Of a stretch of DNA of 64,000 bases, positions 12,467 through 24,110 are shown piece after piece. Made by a program: the position numbers and the translations under genes. Each line of letters starts with the position of its first letter. Within the stretch, counting starts at the first letter, position 1. Source of the DNA: Telopea speciosissima (lineage: Eukaryota > Streptophyta > Magnoliopsida > Proteales > Proteaceae). The notes under the pieces are model-generated. The model made no database searches, was not told where the DNA came from, and saw only the letters and a program-made list of their open reading frames with translations. Location of the stretch: positions 47,151,010 to 47,215,009 of the forward strand of contig NC_057925.1 in NCBI RefSeq assembly GCF_018873765.1, read 5' to 3'.

Positions 12467-14264
12467 CTGGATTAGGAAAGAACCTTCTGCGATCATTTGG
12501 ACAAGCTAGAAAAAGGGCATTTTGAGGATTGAATATTGCTTGGCACACTAAGCAGAACCACTCTCTTAAAACACCGGGCCCTGTAGCTTCTTCGTTTTTG
12601 AATTCCATGAAAAGGCCACCATGCAATGCTTCAGACTCGGCATTTGTGATATACTCAAATGACTCAGCCAGTAATTGGGACCTGTCTATGAGCATCTCGT
12701 GGAGTTCTTCATACTCATCCTTCACCTCAGGAAACATCATCATCGCCAAATGCCTCCTAGATTCAAAATCTGTCACATCTTTATGCTCAAGAAACCAGCG
12801 GTGTTCATCATATCGCTTTGTGTATCTAATAATGGTATTCAGTGAACTTCGCCTCGGCATCATAACAGAACGAAGTTTGTCTTCAGCGCCATGATAAAGT
12901 TTAGCAATGCTATTTAGTTCCTTCAAAATAGCTAGATATTGGGACCAGACAAATCGACGGCCTTCACTTTCACAGCCTACTTTCGCTGCCAGAAACCCCT
13001 CCACTGTTATTAAGCATTGATCAATCTTTTCCAGCAACTCAAGGAAAATATTGTGGAGTAATTCAATCTCACCCCCGCAGGATGAACTATTATCACCGTT
13101 AAGTAAAGTAATACGCCCGGGACCATTTCCGATTAATTGGTCTTCAATTGCTCTCCGCAAGGGCAACAAGAATGCAGAGAGATCACGGACGTCGCTTACT
13201 GATAACATAACACACTGCGACGACGAGTTCTTACTCAACTCTAAACCCACCAAAAGCCGGTTTGCCAACTCACGTACTAGTGGGTAAAACTCTCGAATTA
13301 CAACGGATGCCTTCTCGTTACCAAAGCATATGGACTCATGTGCCAACGCGAAGGTTTCTAACAATGAACCTAGAGTGTTTCGGCATGATATGTAAAGCGG
13401 GTCCTCACGAGAAGTTCTGGTGAGCAACTTACAGAATTCCAGCACAATGGAAGCACACTGAGCCTGCACGGATTTTGGCAGTGACTCGACGTTCGGGGTG
13501 AGAAAAGGCCGAATTGCACCCTCCGCACACTGTTTGTTCCCTTTAATGGGCGAAAGGAAGAGCATGACGAGAGCAGTCGGCGCACCAGCGGACTTGAAGA
13601 TCTGAATATGCCCCGAGGCCAACTCGTAATCGTCATTGGGAGTCATTCTTAAGAACTCCTCCACACGAGCTCTGACGTATCTGTAGGATCGAGGTGGCTG
13701 GGGCGCCTCCTCTCTACAGAGCCGGCATATAGAGGAGACCAAATCATTGACGACCTGCCAAGTTCGAGGATACTCAGTGCTCCTCATACGTCCAACAAGC
13801 TGAAGGCTAGCATCGTTCTGGACGCCACACTGTACAAGCGACTGTTCCCACTGCAACTGCCTGCCACGGTATATCAAACGCTGTTCTATGATGGGAATCC
13901 CGGTGATTTTGCGAATTTGTTCATGAACAGACTCGACAGAATCATCAGGACTGGCATGTATAACAATGGTATTACCACCAGAAAATGCGCGCACAAAGAA
14001 CTGCAACCTGTAAACAGAGCTTCCGACCCCTGCATCGGTATAGCGATTAGAAGAAACTGATGAAGCATCAGAAAAATCAGATTCATTTCCTCCTCCGACA
14101 CTGGTAGCGGACGAATTGACAGCGTCGGCTTCATCTTTCTTCATTCTTCTCAATAAATCGGAGAAATCCTCGTCAGAGGCCCCATAATCGTCCAATTTCC
14201 TCTTAGAAGATATCCGATCGTGACGCTGATAGACGAAATCAATCGAATTTCCTCTCAGAGACAT
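12467..14264 (-). CDS. UPL5: UPL5-like HECT E3 ubiquitin ligase, first coding exon (partial gene)
   Basis: The exon encodes 599 residues. Residues 1-80 are polar, with a basic KRK motif near 21-23. Residues about 84-160 form a ubiquitin-like domain (LQFFVRAFSGGNTIVIHASP ... QRLIYRGRQL). A long helical middle follows. The last 55 residues open a HECT domain, with GLFMEFKNEEATGPGVLREWF and NDRRRFFPNP. A ubiquitin-like domain before a C-terminal HECT is the UPL5 architecture; the Arabidopsis protein is about 870 residues and acts in leaf senescence. The exon ends with a clean donor (CCAG|GTGAGT); the longer open frame to 12384 reads into intron. The rest of HECT, including the catalytic Cys, is not found to the left, where only transposons lie. 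Either the next intron exceeds 12 kb or the gene is truncated. Confidence 0.88.
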
Positions 14265-14727
14265 CGAGCAACCCCAAAAACAAGAAGAACAGCAGCTTTA
14301 TTAAGCCACAGCGAGAGAGAAACCACTCATTCATGCAAAAACCAAAACCCAAAACCTACGAGGACGTGAGGTTGGGGAAAACGAGGAAGTAATCGAAGTA
14401 ATTAGGGATGGAAGGTGAAGATATTGAGATTTGAGAGTAACAAGAAACGGAAAACGGGGGATTTCATTTGTTTCGGAACGAGTATGACAGAGAATGAGAG
14501 AGAGACAGGGAAGGTCACACGACTCTCTACTCATAGTAAAACCCGCGGGCTCTCCGTTAGCACATAAACTGACTAACTGAGCTTTTATCCTACGCTACTT
14601 CGAATCAAGTGGGAGTTACGAGAACGGCTTCCAATATTTCGGCTTATAAAGTAAAATCAATAAGCATGACCAGTCGGAGGATGAAATTTTCATACTTTCT
14701 GTCTTGATATAAGAAATGGGAAAAGCC
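14265..14727 (-). promoter_or_regulatory. 5' UTR and promoter flank of the UPL5-like gene
   Basis: This is the upstream side of the ATG at 14264-14262. It holds GAGA/CTCT-type purine-pyrimidine runs (14296-14325, 14480-14510) common in plant leaders. No confident TATA box is visible and the start of transcription cannot be placed. A hAT-like element begins at 14728, limiting the undisturbed promoter to about 460 bp. Confidence 0.4.
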
Positions 14728-15606
14728 TGGGGTGTCAACCAGACAGGTTCGGTTGGACCTAGCTGGGCCTCACGGTGCTTAAAGCCTGTAGCGTGACTGC
14801 CCGTTTAAGTATTCAGGCTGAGCCTATTGGGCTTCGGGCTATACTCGGTTAATATAATCGACCCTTAAACCGTGCAAAACCAAGCTATGGGCCTGCTTAA
14901 ATATAAACAGGTTTTTAACGGTGCAACCTATTACAACTGAATATTTTAATTTTATAAAGAGATGAACCATCTTGCCACCTCTTTCCTATCTTTTCCTATT
15001 AAAATTAAGGATAAAAATTCTCTGTCCGGGAGTATGGCCTACACCAGCACTCCCATGTGTCTATCTCTCTCCGCCCCCTTATTTTAAGGAGGAGAGAGAT
15101 AGACACATGGGAGTGCTGGCGTAGGCCACACTCCCGTACAAAAAACTGCTTCCCTAAAATTAAATATTTCAACTGTTTGAATATGGCCGATTCATTAAAA
15201 ATAGGTTGAAATAGTGCCACTCGTGCTCGCCCATGTCCCATGATATAAATTTAAGCTAAAAAAATTTCAAAAAAATATACCTAATACATCAGACCCAGCC
15301 CAACAGAAAGCTAATGTCATAAAAACATCCCAAATACATCAGGCCCGGCCCAATAGAAAGTTAATGGCATAAATGTATTTGGGCCAATAAATCAAACAGG
15401 GCTCAAGCCCATAGCAAAGTTTACAAGTTAAAGGATTTGGCTAGGTCGGGCCTAGAATCGATCAATCTGATCGGGTGCTCGATGGGCTAGGATCCTACAC
15501 TGGGACCGCTTGGTTAGTAAACGGACCGGGCTTAGTAAACGGGCCGGGCTTTAATCGGGCAGGCTCAATCGGATTTGCCGGGCTGGGCCTGGAATTAACA
15601 CCTCTA
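14728..15606. mobile_element. Non-autonomous hAT-like element
   Basis: The left end TGGGGTGTCAACC and right end AATTAACACCTCTA are imperfect inverted complements of the same type as the element at 6723-7345. The interior likewise contains GGGCCGGGCTT/GGGCTGGGCCT words. Flanking 8-bp repeats are weak (GAAAAGCC against GGAAAGGG), so the insertion is old. A perfect-looking foldback (15027-15136) sits inside it. No ORF of note. Confidence 0.5.
15027..15136. mobile_element. Foldback (hairpin) MITE-like unit
   Basis: Two arms of about 45-50 bp are near-perfect inverted complements (CGGGAGTATGGCCTAC...CTATCTCTCTCC against GGAGAGAGATAG...GTAGGCCACACTCCCG), separated by a loop of about 15 bp. The flanking GGATAAAAATTCTCTGTC resembles the outer edge of the foldback in 20033-20284. 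A transcript through it would form a long hairpin. Confidence 0.7.
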
Positions 15607-15836
15607 GGAAAGGGGACTCTTTGCGGAGATTTGGTTCCTCTCCGAGTCTTCGGGGTGCTGGGCTGGAATCTCCCAGTGAGACCACTTCGATTACTTCCTC
15701 ACTTTTCCCAAGTTGACATCCTCCTCTCTCCCTCTTTTTCACTAGGCATCTGAGAATTTTTAGTCCGAGTTTGTTGTTGCAATGAAGGGAGTTTGGAATT
15801 ATCCCCACCATCATCTTTTCTCTCACACAAGGTTTG

Positions 15837-16009
15837 TAATCTTGGATCGGATCGGTATCGATTGAGACTGATTCAGGTATCGATCCAAACCACCTGTACG
15901 AACAAGGCTAAATAGGTAAGAAAAAAAATGAATTTACAAAAAAAAGAGGCAAAAGTGTCATATTTGCCTGAGTTTGGGCAATCCCGATCCAATCCGATAC
16001 CAAGATTAT
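15837..16009. mobile_element. MITE family M1, copy 1
   Basis: Terminal inverted repeats TAATCTTGGATCGGATCGG (left) and the complement of CCGATACCAAGATTA (right) enclose about 170 bp. A related copy lies at 39768-39983; both share the inner string GTGTCATATTTG followed by GAGTTTGGGC. No coding potential. Confidence 0.6.
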
Positions 16010-16715
16010 GAACCTTACTCTCACATATTCCATGGGATAACTGCAAAACGTTAATTTCAAGGAGACTAAGTTATTTATCTCAATTTAGTCTTGAGCTTTC
16101 GAACAACCAAAAACTACTACAAAATGTAGAATGAGGATCACCTATATTGGATATCTGTGAAGATATAGATGATGTTGTTCTTGGCATGAATGAAGGAACC
16201 TACCGGAGAGAGGAGGGGACCTTAAATATTTCCATCGACGACATGGAAATATATCTCAGGTAGTTGAAGAGAGAGGCTTCACTAGGTGATCCTCAGCACC
16301 CTGCACTAGAGAGGAATATAGGATTCAAATCCCTTTATGGGGGTATAGTTTTATATGCCTAGACATATGATGGTGCAAAATGATCGCCCTCTTCCCATGA
16401 AAGACAGGAATCCGACTATGTTGATGATTTCTCGCGCGCTCTAGGATTTTTATAAAAAAAAAAAAAAAAAAGCCCCTCTTCTTCCCCTATAAGAATACGT
16501 CAAAAAATTATTTGTTAGAGGATGACTATTTTACTTTCTTTGACTAATAAAGGACCATTTGATTGGAATCTCTTATATCAAACATATTATTTTACACCTT
16601 CTATGTCTAATCTCCCCCCCCCCCCCTTTTGTAAACCTATTTCTAACCTCTATATCAAACATATGATAATAATAATAATAATAATGAAGGGAAGGGGTTC
16701 ATGCACCATTACATA
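16010..16715. other. No gene seen; low-complexity runs and a fragment of a shared repeat
   Basis: The stretch holds an A-run at 16454-16470, a C-run at 16615-16626 and an (ATA)n microsatellite near 16668-16685. The piece around 16360-16430 (AGACATATGATGG..CATGAAAGACAGGAATCC) recurs in diverged form at about 17865-17915, so it belongs to a dispersed repeat. Confidence 0.5.
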
Positions 16716-17678
16716 CATAGTTGTCAAGGTGGCAAGGCGACCTAAGGCGGTTGAGGGGTGCCTAAGCACTTAGGCAACTAGGCGCCCACCAAGGCAACGC
16801 CTAGGCAACCAAGCTATTATTTTTTTTATTTTTCTTCTTTTCTAACATTATTTAGTATGCTACAATATATACCTTATATCATAAAAAATCAACTTTAAGC
16901 CATATCAAGTCATAAAAAATCAATATTAAGCAACATAAAGTCATCGAAAATCAACAATAAGTCATATCAAGTATATTTTCTATAAAAAAAAAAAAAGTAA
17001 TCAAAAAAATATTAAGTCACATAAAGTCATAAAAAATCAACATAGAACTAAAAAACAACATAATTGAAGAAGCAAACTATTGGAAGTTTGAAACAATCAA
17101 AACATGCATTTGGTTTTAGAAAATATGATATTATCAATAAGTAATTAAACTGCTTTTGATTAAGAGAAATATTATTGTTCTCTAAGAAGTTTGACTAATC
17201 AAATGATTTTATTTTTACATTAGACTTTTTGTACTAGCTAAAGCACAAAACGAGCTTTCCAACAAATCCAAGATTGCTTAAATTTGATTTATATAAAGAA
17301 GTTATGTTCCGGTCAAACCTTATTTGGTGTGTGTAAATGCTATTAAAATCGCTCTGGATGATTTTTTTTTTTTAAAATATCAAAACAAATGAATATTTTA
17401 CCACACTTTGGATTTTTAGTAATGTTTTACCATATTAAGATTTATGGGATTTTTAGATTTTAGAGAAACGCAGCATTAGAAAGTTGAAAATTTCACCTAC
17501 TATCGAAAATTCAATTTTGTTCTTGAATTGGGGGTTGGCTTTTTATCATTTTCGTATTTGAGCTTTAATTATTTTTATTGGATTAAAAATAGAGGTATTT
17601 GATTATTTATGAATAATATCTTAAGTAAATAAATACAAAATTTATTTACTTAAATGATATTTGGCATAAATAAGTGAC
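16716..17678 (-). repeat. Interspersed repeat R1, copy 2 (inverted relative to copy 1)
   Basis: Reverse complement of the family seen at 4610-5535. The end with CATAGTTGTCAAGGTGGCAAGGCG and CCTAGGCAACC lies at 16716-16812; the opposite end, with CATTTAAG/ATTTATGCCAAATATC words, lies near 17640-17675. The two copies sit 11 kb apart on either side of the UPL5-like exon. No ORF. Confidence 0.75.
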
Positions 17679-18247
17679 AGAACCTGTACGTTTATCTTCT
17701 GTGAACTTGTTTGGCTAAATGAGGTCTTGGCACACAACCAACGATTTTGAATGATCTAGATTTTGTATTAAAGCCCTATTGTATTTGGGCACAGGCTTCA
17801 CACATAACCTTCTTTTACCTAAACATAACTAAGGGAAAAGAGTGTGTCCCCTCTTGTGCTTAGACATAGACGGGTGTGAAATGACTATCCTACCCCCATG
17901 AAAGATGAAAATCCCACCAATATTGATGCTTATGCACAAGCTTCCATTAACCCTGCGCTGGCGCAAGCCGCAGGTCACCATTTTTACCATATAAAGGTTA
18001 GAGGATTTAACTACCTGGCTGCGTGGCTATGCACCAGCGTGCGTGTGGCAGTCATTTCAGTTGTCACTGGTCAGTTCGTCAGTGGATGTTAGTTAATCAT
18101 GAAGGATAACTGAGAGAATCCCCAGAACCCCTCGCCCATTCAAATGTCAAAACTGAAAGAGCAAAACAATTTCCATGAGTCGGAGACTTGAGCTGAGCGA
18201 CTGAACATATCAACGCAGGCCCCAAATAGAGATTATTACAGTGGAAA
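17679..18247 (+). promoter_or_regulatory. Upstream flank of the 167-residue gene
   Basis: The right part (about 18090-18247) is the probable leader and core promoter of the plus-strand gene starting at 18248. The left part includes a diverged copy of the small repeat also seen at 16360-16430. No clear TATA box at a fitting distance; a TATAAAG at 17990-17996 is about 250 bp from the ATG and could serve if the leader is that long. Confidence 0.35.
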
Positions 18248-21200
18248 ATGGCTTCTCTGGTCGTTACCGCCGCAAGAACGCCTATTCCATCAGACAAACA
18301 TGAAGTCTATGTAGCTGCGATGCCTCTCAGAGCCGCAAAGGGCCCTGCACAGCTGCTCATGTCTGCGGCTTACTCTCTCAATATCTGGGATTTACAGCAC
18401 TATTTAGTCATCATCAGATCCATTTCAACTTCTCAACCTCAGGTCCTTCCTTGCTCTCATTTCATCATCCTTCGTGGATCTGTTTTCCCCTTTTCCTTTG
18501 TATTCAGTTAAAGTTTCTTTATTGCTTTTCATCTATAAGGTCTTTTGCCCTTTTTGTTCTGATAAATTTGATGGGTGGATTATGTTAGCTCTGCAACTTC
18601 GAATAACGACGGGTACTGTGGAGTGCGGACTCTTCACCTATTGTTTTACTATATATTTCCCTGGAAATGAAATGGCTACTTCCTTAATTTAAATTTCCAT
18701 TTTCCTTCTGATCGGATGTAGGTTTTGGAATATGATAAGTCTATAAATTTCTCTGAAATTTGACATACTCTGCATAAACATGTAATGAGGGGTAGCAAGC
18801 CTGTAGAATGCCATTACCCTTTTGCCAATTGTCTTTCCTGTGTCTATTCATAAATATTTTATTGTAAACTTAACATCTAATGAGGGGTACAGCAAGCTGG
18901 TTCATATTAATTATTGCCACTTACATTTTTGAAAGTGTGCACTTTTTACACACAGCTGTCTATAGGGAAAGATGGTTTTGAATATTCAGTATATCTTCAT
19001 TGAATGACCTCTATTTCTACTAATTGTAGAAGGGGAAATGTTTTTTTTTGTAGGCCTTTGTTTTTGATTTTCAGCCTCAAGATCCTCAGAATATATATGT
19101 AGCACTTGCAGCCCTCTCTGGTAGAGGAGTACCAGGTGAACCTATTATGTTTCTTCCAACTGTGATACTTCTGCATAATCCACAATTGATCGATTGGATG
19201 TGCATAAGGATGAGCCTTTTCTTTCCTCTGCTATATTGAGTGGCATGATTTCACGAATAAATTTAAAACCAATAAATCAACTTTGGCTTGTATTGGTTAA
19301 CATGTGATGACCATGAGAACACTGATCAATACAAGGTCCACTATTACTCTCTAAATTTTCCTGGGAGACCATTTCTGACAACTAGAAAACTCTTCTATAT
19401 CCAGCATATTATACAAGGAGAATTTGAAGAATATACTCAATTTAGATCTGTGAATATAATAGGTTGTTTTGGCTCTGTCATCAACATTTTGACCTTTCAT
19501 ACCCTACCTAAGTTCAGGTGAGATTAAATACCAGACCCTGCAACCTGTTTCTGTTAAACCAGACATATAGAATGCATCCTGTGTGATCTTACTGATGATA
19601 TGCTCATAATGTCATGAAAATTATTGCAAACCATTGAACTACACACTTCATTTATTTCATTACATTGTCCTACTCAGTCTTGTAGTTTCAATTTTTATGC
19701 CTATGCTAATTTTCATGAAATAGACAGCAAAATACAAATCCTTATTAATCAAATTGTCACTCTAACATGATTCAATTTGATTTTGAATGTTCTATTTTCC
19801 AACTTTGATGCATTTCCTGTGATGGGGATATTTAAAATCCTAACGTAAAGAATCAGTCTTTGTGGTTATGATAACCAACGTAATTAGTAGTGTAAGAAGT
19901 CTTCCTTTATGCCATTTGAATATCTTAAGTTGGTGGAGAGAACTTGTTACAATAATTGTACTGGATGCACTGAATTCCAGTCACTATAAAAAAAGCAAAC
20001 GGGGAAACATCTAGGGGACACCTAGAGGACCCCCAAATTTCAGGATTAAAATCCTCTCTGATGGCCACATCTGCCAGTGCGGTGCATTGCGGGATCTGGA
20101 GATCTACACGTGGCTGATGCTAAATCCAATGGTGCTGAGCTTAATTGACTCAGAATTTTTTTCTTTATTTCTTCTTGAGCTCAGCACCGTTGGATTTAGC
20201 ATCTTCCATGTGTCAAGCTCTGGCGCCTACACTGCACCGCACTGGCAGATGTGGGCAGCGGAGAGGATCTTTTTCCCAAATTTCATGGGGCCATAGAACA
20301 AAAAGTTCCTTGAGAAAATCGCAATGGAATCAGAGTTACCATTTGGTGTGATGCAATCGAGGGGATCCCCTCAATAGCTGACGCCTGGATCCTCCTAGCA
20401 TTGCTTTCCCCCCCCAAAAAAAAAAAAAAAAAAAAGGAATCCCATGTAAAATGGTAAATAATCCATATACGACCATACCACTTCCCTGCCTACTAAGTGC
20501 CTAACACACATTGATGGTATCATATGTGGACTAAGACATGAATCTTTTTTTTGATTGCTAATTGGGATCATTGCTTTGTCTTTTGCCAGGAAGGATTTTG
20601 TACCTCATGTTAAATTCTCTTTTCAGTTCTCCCTCTTGTGATATTACTGAATTTATATGGACTTTGATTTTTACAAGGTTTCTTGGTTCTGATTTTCTAC
20701 AAGTTTTCATTTTCCCATCAAAACTAAGATCTGTGGCACTATATCTAAACCACAAATGAAGTTTTCTTTCTTCCCATTATGGGTGCTATTTTATTTTTTA
20801 TGTATTCTTTATAATGCTGGAACTTTGTGGATCACCAAGTTTCCATGGTCTGAAGAGCTTTGGGCATGACACTCAAAATTTGCATTTCATTATTTCGCAG
20901 TGAATTACATAGTTGTTATGATATAATTTGCATTTGAAATTTGTAGATTTCTTATGGAGATTAGAATTTTTTCACTGGAAAATTGAAACTTAAACATTTT
21001 CAAGAGCTGACATGTTCTGAAAATATTAAATAAGTTAACTTGATCCCAAATCCTATTCATTATGCTGTCAGATATATGTGTCGGTATCATCAAACAAATT
21101 CTATTGAATGCTTAGTTTTCTTGATACATTTCTCAGAATTATGACTTTATTAGGAACTGTTCTTGTGAGAAAGCTGACAAAGCTGCCTAAAAATAAGTGC

Positions 21201-21562
21201 TGGTTCATTGGGTTTTCCTATGGGGATAGTGTACAAAAAGCTAACAAATTCAATGAAAGCTGGCAGACTGAGCTGAGCATTGGTCAACATGATTGTCGTG
21301 ATTACACCAATGGTAATTATAATTTCCTTCCAAATCCTACATTGCTAAATTAGCTCTGTAACTGAGGTTGTGTTGTGCATAACTGCATAAGTTTGTTTGC
21401 CTGTGTTGCTGAATAATATCTGTCAGGTCAGACATTGCCTCTTTTTTTTGTTGTCATTTTGGTTCTCCAATCTTACTTCCCTATTGTTTTGAAGGTTTGG
21501 TTGGGTACCTCACCGGTGAGGAACACGTGTTGAAGCATCTAAGAGGAATCCTGGCTGATTGA
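18248..21562 (+). CDS. Four-exon gene, 167-residue protein with possible LRAT/H-REV107-like fold
   Basis: Exons 18248-18442, 19054-19135, 21154-21312 and 21495-21562 join in frame (504 nt with stop). All introns have GT...AG ends and the codon phases match. The protein starts MASLVVTAARTPIPSDKHEV and includes YVAAMPLRAAKGPAQLLMSA, then WDLQHYLVII (His51), VFDFQPQDPQNIYVALAALS, a basic strand KLTKLPKNKCWFIGF, and HDCRDYTNGLVGYLTGEEHV (Cys140). I do not recall a named family. The order His-strand then Cys-helix, with 89 residues between, parallels the permuted NlpC/P60 enzymes LRAT and H-REV107, whose His and Cys lie about 90 apart in a similar QH(W/Y) and NCEHF context. Function is inference: perhaps a thiol acyltransferase or hydrolase. 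No signal peptide is evident. It looks intact. Confidence 0.82.
20033..20284. mobile_element. Foldback MITE in intron 2 of the 167-residue gene
   Basis: Arms of about 100 bp are inverted complements: the left includes CATCTGCCAGTGCGGTGCA and GATGCTAAATCCAATGGTGC, the right GCACCGTTGGATTTAGCATC and TGCACCGCACTGGCAGATG. The loop is about 35-40 bp. The outer edge AGGATTAAAATCCTCTCTG pairs with GGAGAGGATCTTTTTCCC. A wider element (about 19988-20430) may enclose it. It lies wholly inside the intron. Confidence 0.75.
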
Positions 21563-23079
21563 GATTCTGTGTATGCAGTTTATTGTCTGTGCTCACCAGG
21601 AACAGATATTGTATCTGTTGCCAGAATGTGTATAGTTCCATGAACCTGATGATACAAAAGTATGCTTCAATGTAATTATTTTTTATGCAAAAGTTATCAA
21701 TTATGAGAAAATTTGTTCTTTGTCAGAGGATAGTGTTTTCTTATTCTAGCAGTTCATGTTTCCTAGTTACAATAAAAGAAAATATTTATGATCATTATTT
21801 GATTGTTTACAACTGGTATCACTAACCCTTAGTATTCCTTCAGTTTCCACTTTTTCCTTTCTGTAAGTTTCTGATTGATATCCTGAGAACCAACCAATAC
21901 GCAATTCCATCCATTGCACGCTGTAAGTATGACCTGGTCAAAGATACAAAGGCGACTGCATCTTGGAGGGGGGGGGGATCATTGCATTGTCTGCCCGGCG
22001 TTTCTGATCAATCTCATTCCTATTTTAGCACTAAAAAGGAAAGAGATTAGTTTTGGCTCCCCTTACATTCCTTAACCCAGGGGGTTAAGCGATGGCCATT
22101 GTTGGGACGCAAGGCGAGGACGCCTTAACAGGAGACAATGTCAGCTATATTCTCCGCCTTCTCAGGGAGCAAGTTAGGCGTTTAATTACCCTTTTCCCCT
22201 CATTATCCTTCCTCTCCTATGTTCTTATTTTTCTTTGACACATGTAGTTTTTAGAGTCTTTAATAATCTTAAATGTCCTCGTTCCATTGATGTCTATCGA
22301 AAGAATCCATAGCATTGGCAATTGACCTGGTGGTCTGCTTTGAGGCTTCCGAATGATCTCTCCAGTTGACCCAAAATCTCTGCCGGTCCCAGAGCCGCCG
22401 ACAGCTTTGTTGGTGCTATTGCTGTTGGGCTACGTTGGTGGTGTTATGACACTACTTGCTTCGGTCACCCTCCAAGAAGAGAGCTCCGGTTCTGGTGGGC
22501 TGTGATCGTCATCTTCTTCTAAATTCTTTCTCTCTCTGCCTAGGGTTTTAAGTTTTCTTGTCCTAGGATTTTCGATTTTCCCTTGTTGGGTGTAGATCTC
22601 TCTCCCTTCGTAGCTTGATTAGGTTCGTCTGTTCGTGTTTCTGAAAACCCTAGGCTAACAAGAGAGAGAAGTGACCCAACAAAGAAGGTACTTTTTTTTT
22701 TTTGGGGGGGGGTGTAATTGCCATCAGAGAAGATTCAATGACTAATTTTCTTTGATTATGAATTTACACGATCTGATATGAATATCTGACTACAAATTCT
22801 GAGTTTGAGCTGAGGCTGAAGAAGCGGTATAATGAGGCAAAAGGAGTGTATGAGAGAGAGAGAGTTTCTGCAAGTATCTTCATATATAACATCCAATGTC
22901 TATCTATGCTTTTATGAAGGTCCATGTATGGTGTTCTATGAGGGAGATGGGACCTGGCATTTGGTTCGGGGATTCCAAGGCTGGTCCAGTCTAGCTGCCC
23001 ATTAACTTCTTGAATTTTTCACCATTTTCCCTAATGGTTGTTCATAATAATGTGACGGTTTGGACGGTAAAAGACTGAT
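21563..23079. other. 3' flank and intergenic DNA; no gene supported
   Basis: The first 200-300 bp are the likely 3' UTR of the preceding gene (AATAAAAG at 21771). The rest shows no coding region I can support. Simple sequences include a G-run at 21966-21975, a T/G run at 22690-22711 and a (GA)n tract at 22852-22864. The CT-rich stretch at 22515-22560 with GCCTAGGGTTTT looks like a plant leader but no ORF follows. Confidence 0.5.
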
Positions 23080-24110
23080 AAGCCCTGGTTCCTGGTGCTT
23101 GTGCCCCTATAGATTTTCACCACCATTTTCTCTTTGGCTTGACAACTGGCATCCTCATGGGACCCTTGTGAATTTTTATGGGGACAGAATTAGGTATGAT
23201 GTGGGGAAAAATAGACTTGCCACTGTCTCCTCCATCCTTCATGATGGGGATTGGGACCCTGGACCTTCCATCTCCCCTAGTCTTATTGAGATTTGGGAAG
23301 CCCTTCCTCAAGTCCGTCGTAGGCCTCAGGGTTCCGGGGACATTGTTATTTGGAAAGAATCCTCAAAAGGGTAATTCTTGACATCTTCGGTTTGGAACTT
23401 TATTCGTATTCATGCCCCCCTGATTACTTGGTATTCCATTGTTTGGTTCAAGAATCATATCCTCAGACATAGTTTCATTGTTTGGCGCACCCTTACCCAA
23501 TCCCTTCCCACCCGTTCCCTCCTTATCCAAGGGCACATCAATGTTCCCCCCTTGTGTGGTATTTGCTCTAATGCTTCTGAATTCATCCATCACCTTTTTT
23601 TTGAATGCCCCCTTTCTGTTTCAATCTGGCCTTCAAATAGGGCATTGGTTCCCTTGAAAATGAATGGAATTGGATCCTCAATCATTTCAACAGAAAGACT
23701 TGTGTTGATCTTCTTGGGAAACTTGCTTTTGGTGCATCTATATATCACATCTGGAAAGAAAGGAACAATAGGCTTTGGGCTGGTAAGTCCAGATCTCTTG
23801 CTCAGATTTTGGACACCATCAACTTTGAAGTCCGTTCCAAAATCATCATTGGTTTGTGCCCTTACACAGTCCATAATCGTCATGTGGCTTCTACTCGGGA
23901 TTTGTCTATAGTGTTCGCTCCCCACCCAATGCCAGGATTCTCTTCTTGATCCTTGGTTTTTGTTCCCCCGGGCTTCTGGCTTTGTATTTTCTTTTTTTTT
24001 TCCCTCTCCCCCTTTCCCCTATTCTTTTGCCCCCCCTAATAGGGCCTCTGGATGTATATTTGTTGCTCTTCATGAATATATATCATTCATAGAAATAAAA
24101 GGTGGCATCT
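23080..24110 (+). mobile_element. LINE 3' fragment with zf-RVT domain
   Basis: Two frames, joined across a stop near 23372, encode the C-terminal reverse-transcriptase zinc-binding domain of plant LINEs: FSLWLDNWHPHGTLVNFYG, then IVIWKESSKG, then HSFIVWRTLTQSLPTRSLL, and the Cys/His part CGICSNASEFIHHLFFECPL with the expected C-x2-C...H-x4-C spacing. The polymerase core is absent, so it is 5'-truncated. The 3' side fades into T/C-rich DNA and an ATTCATAGAAATAAAA sequence near 24085-24100. Confidence 0.82.

Noticed and set aside
22860..23060. Possible exon around the (GA)n tract upstream of the LINE fragment
   Set aside because: The open frame is short, contains a microsatellite and has no flanking splice signals I trust.
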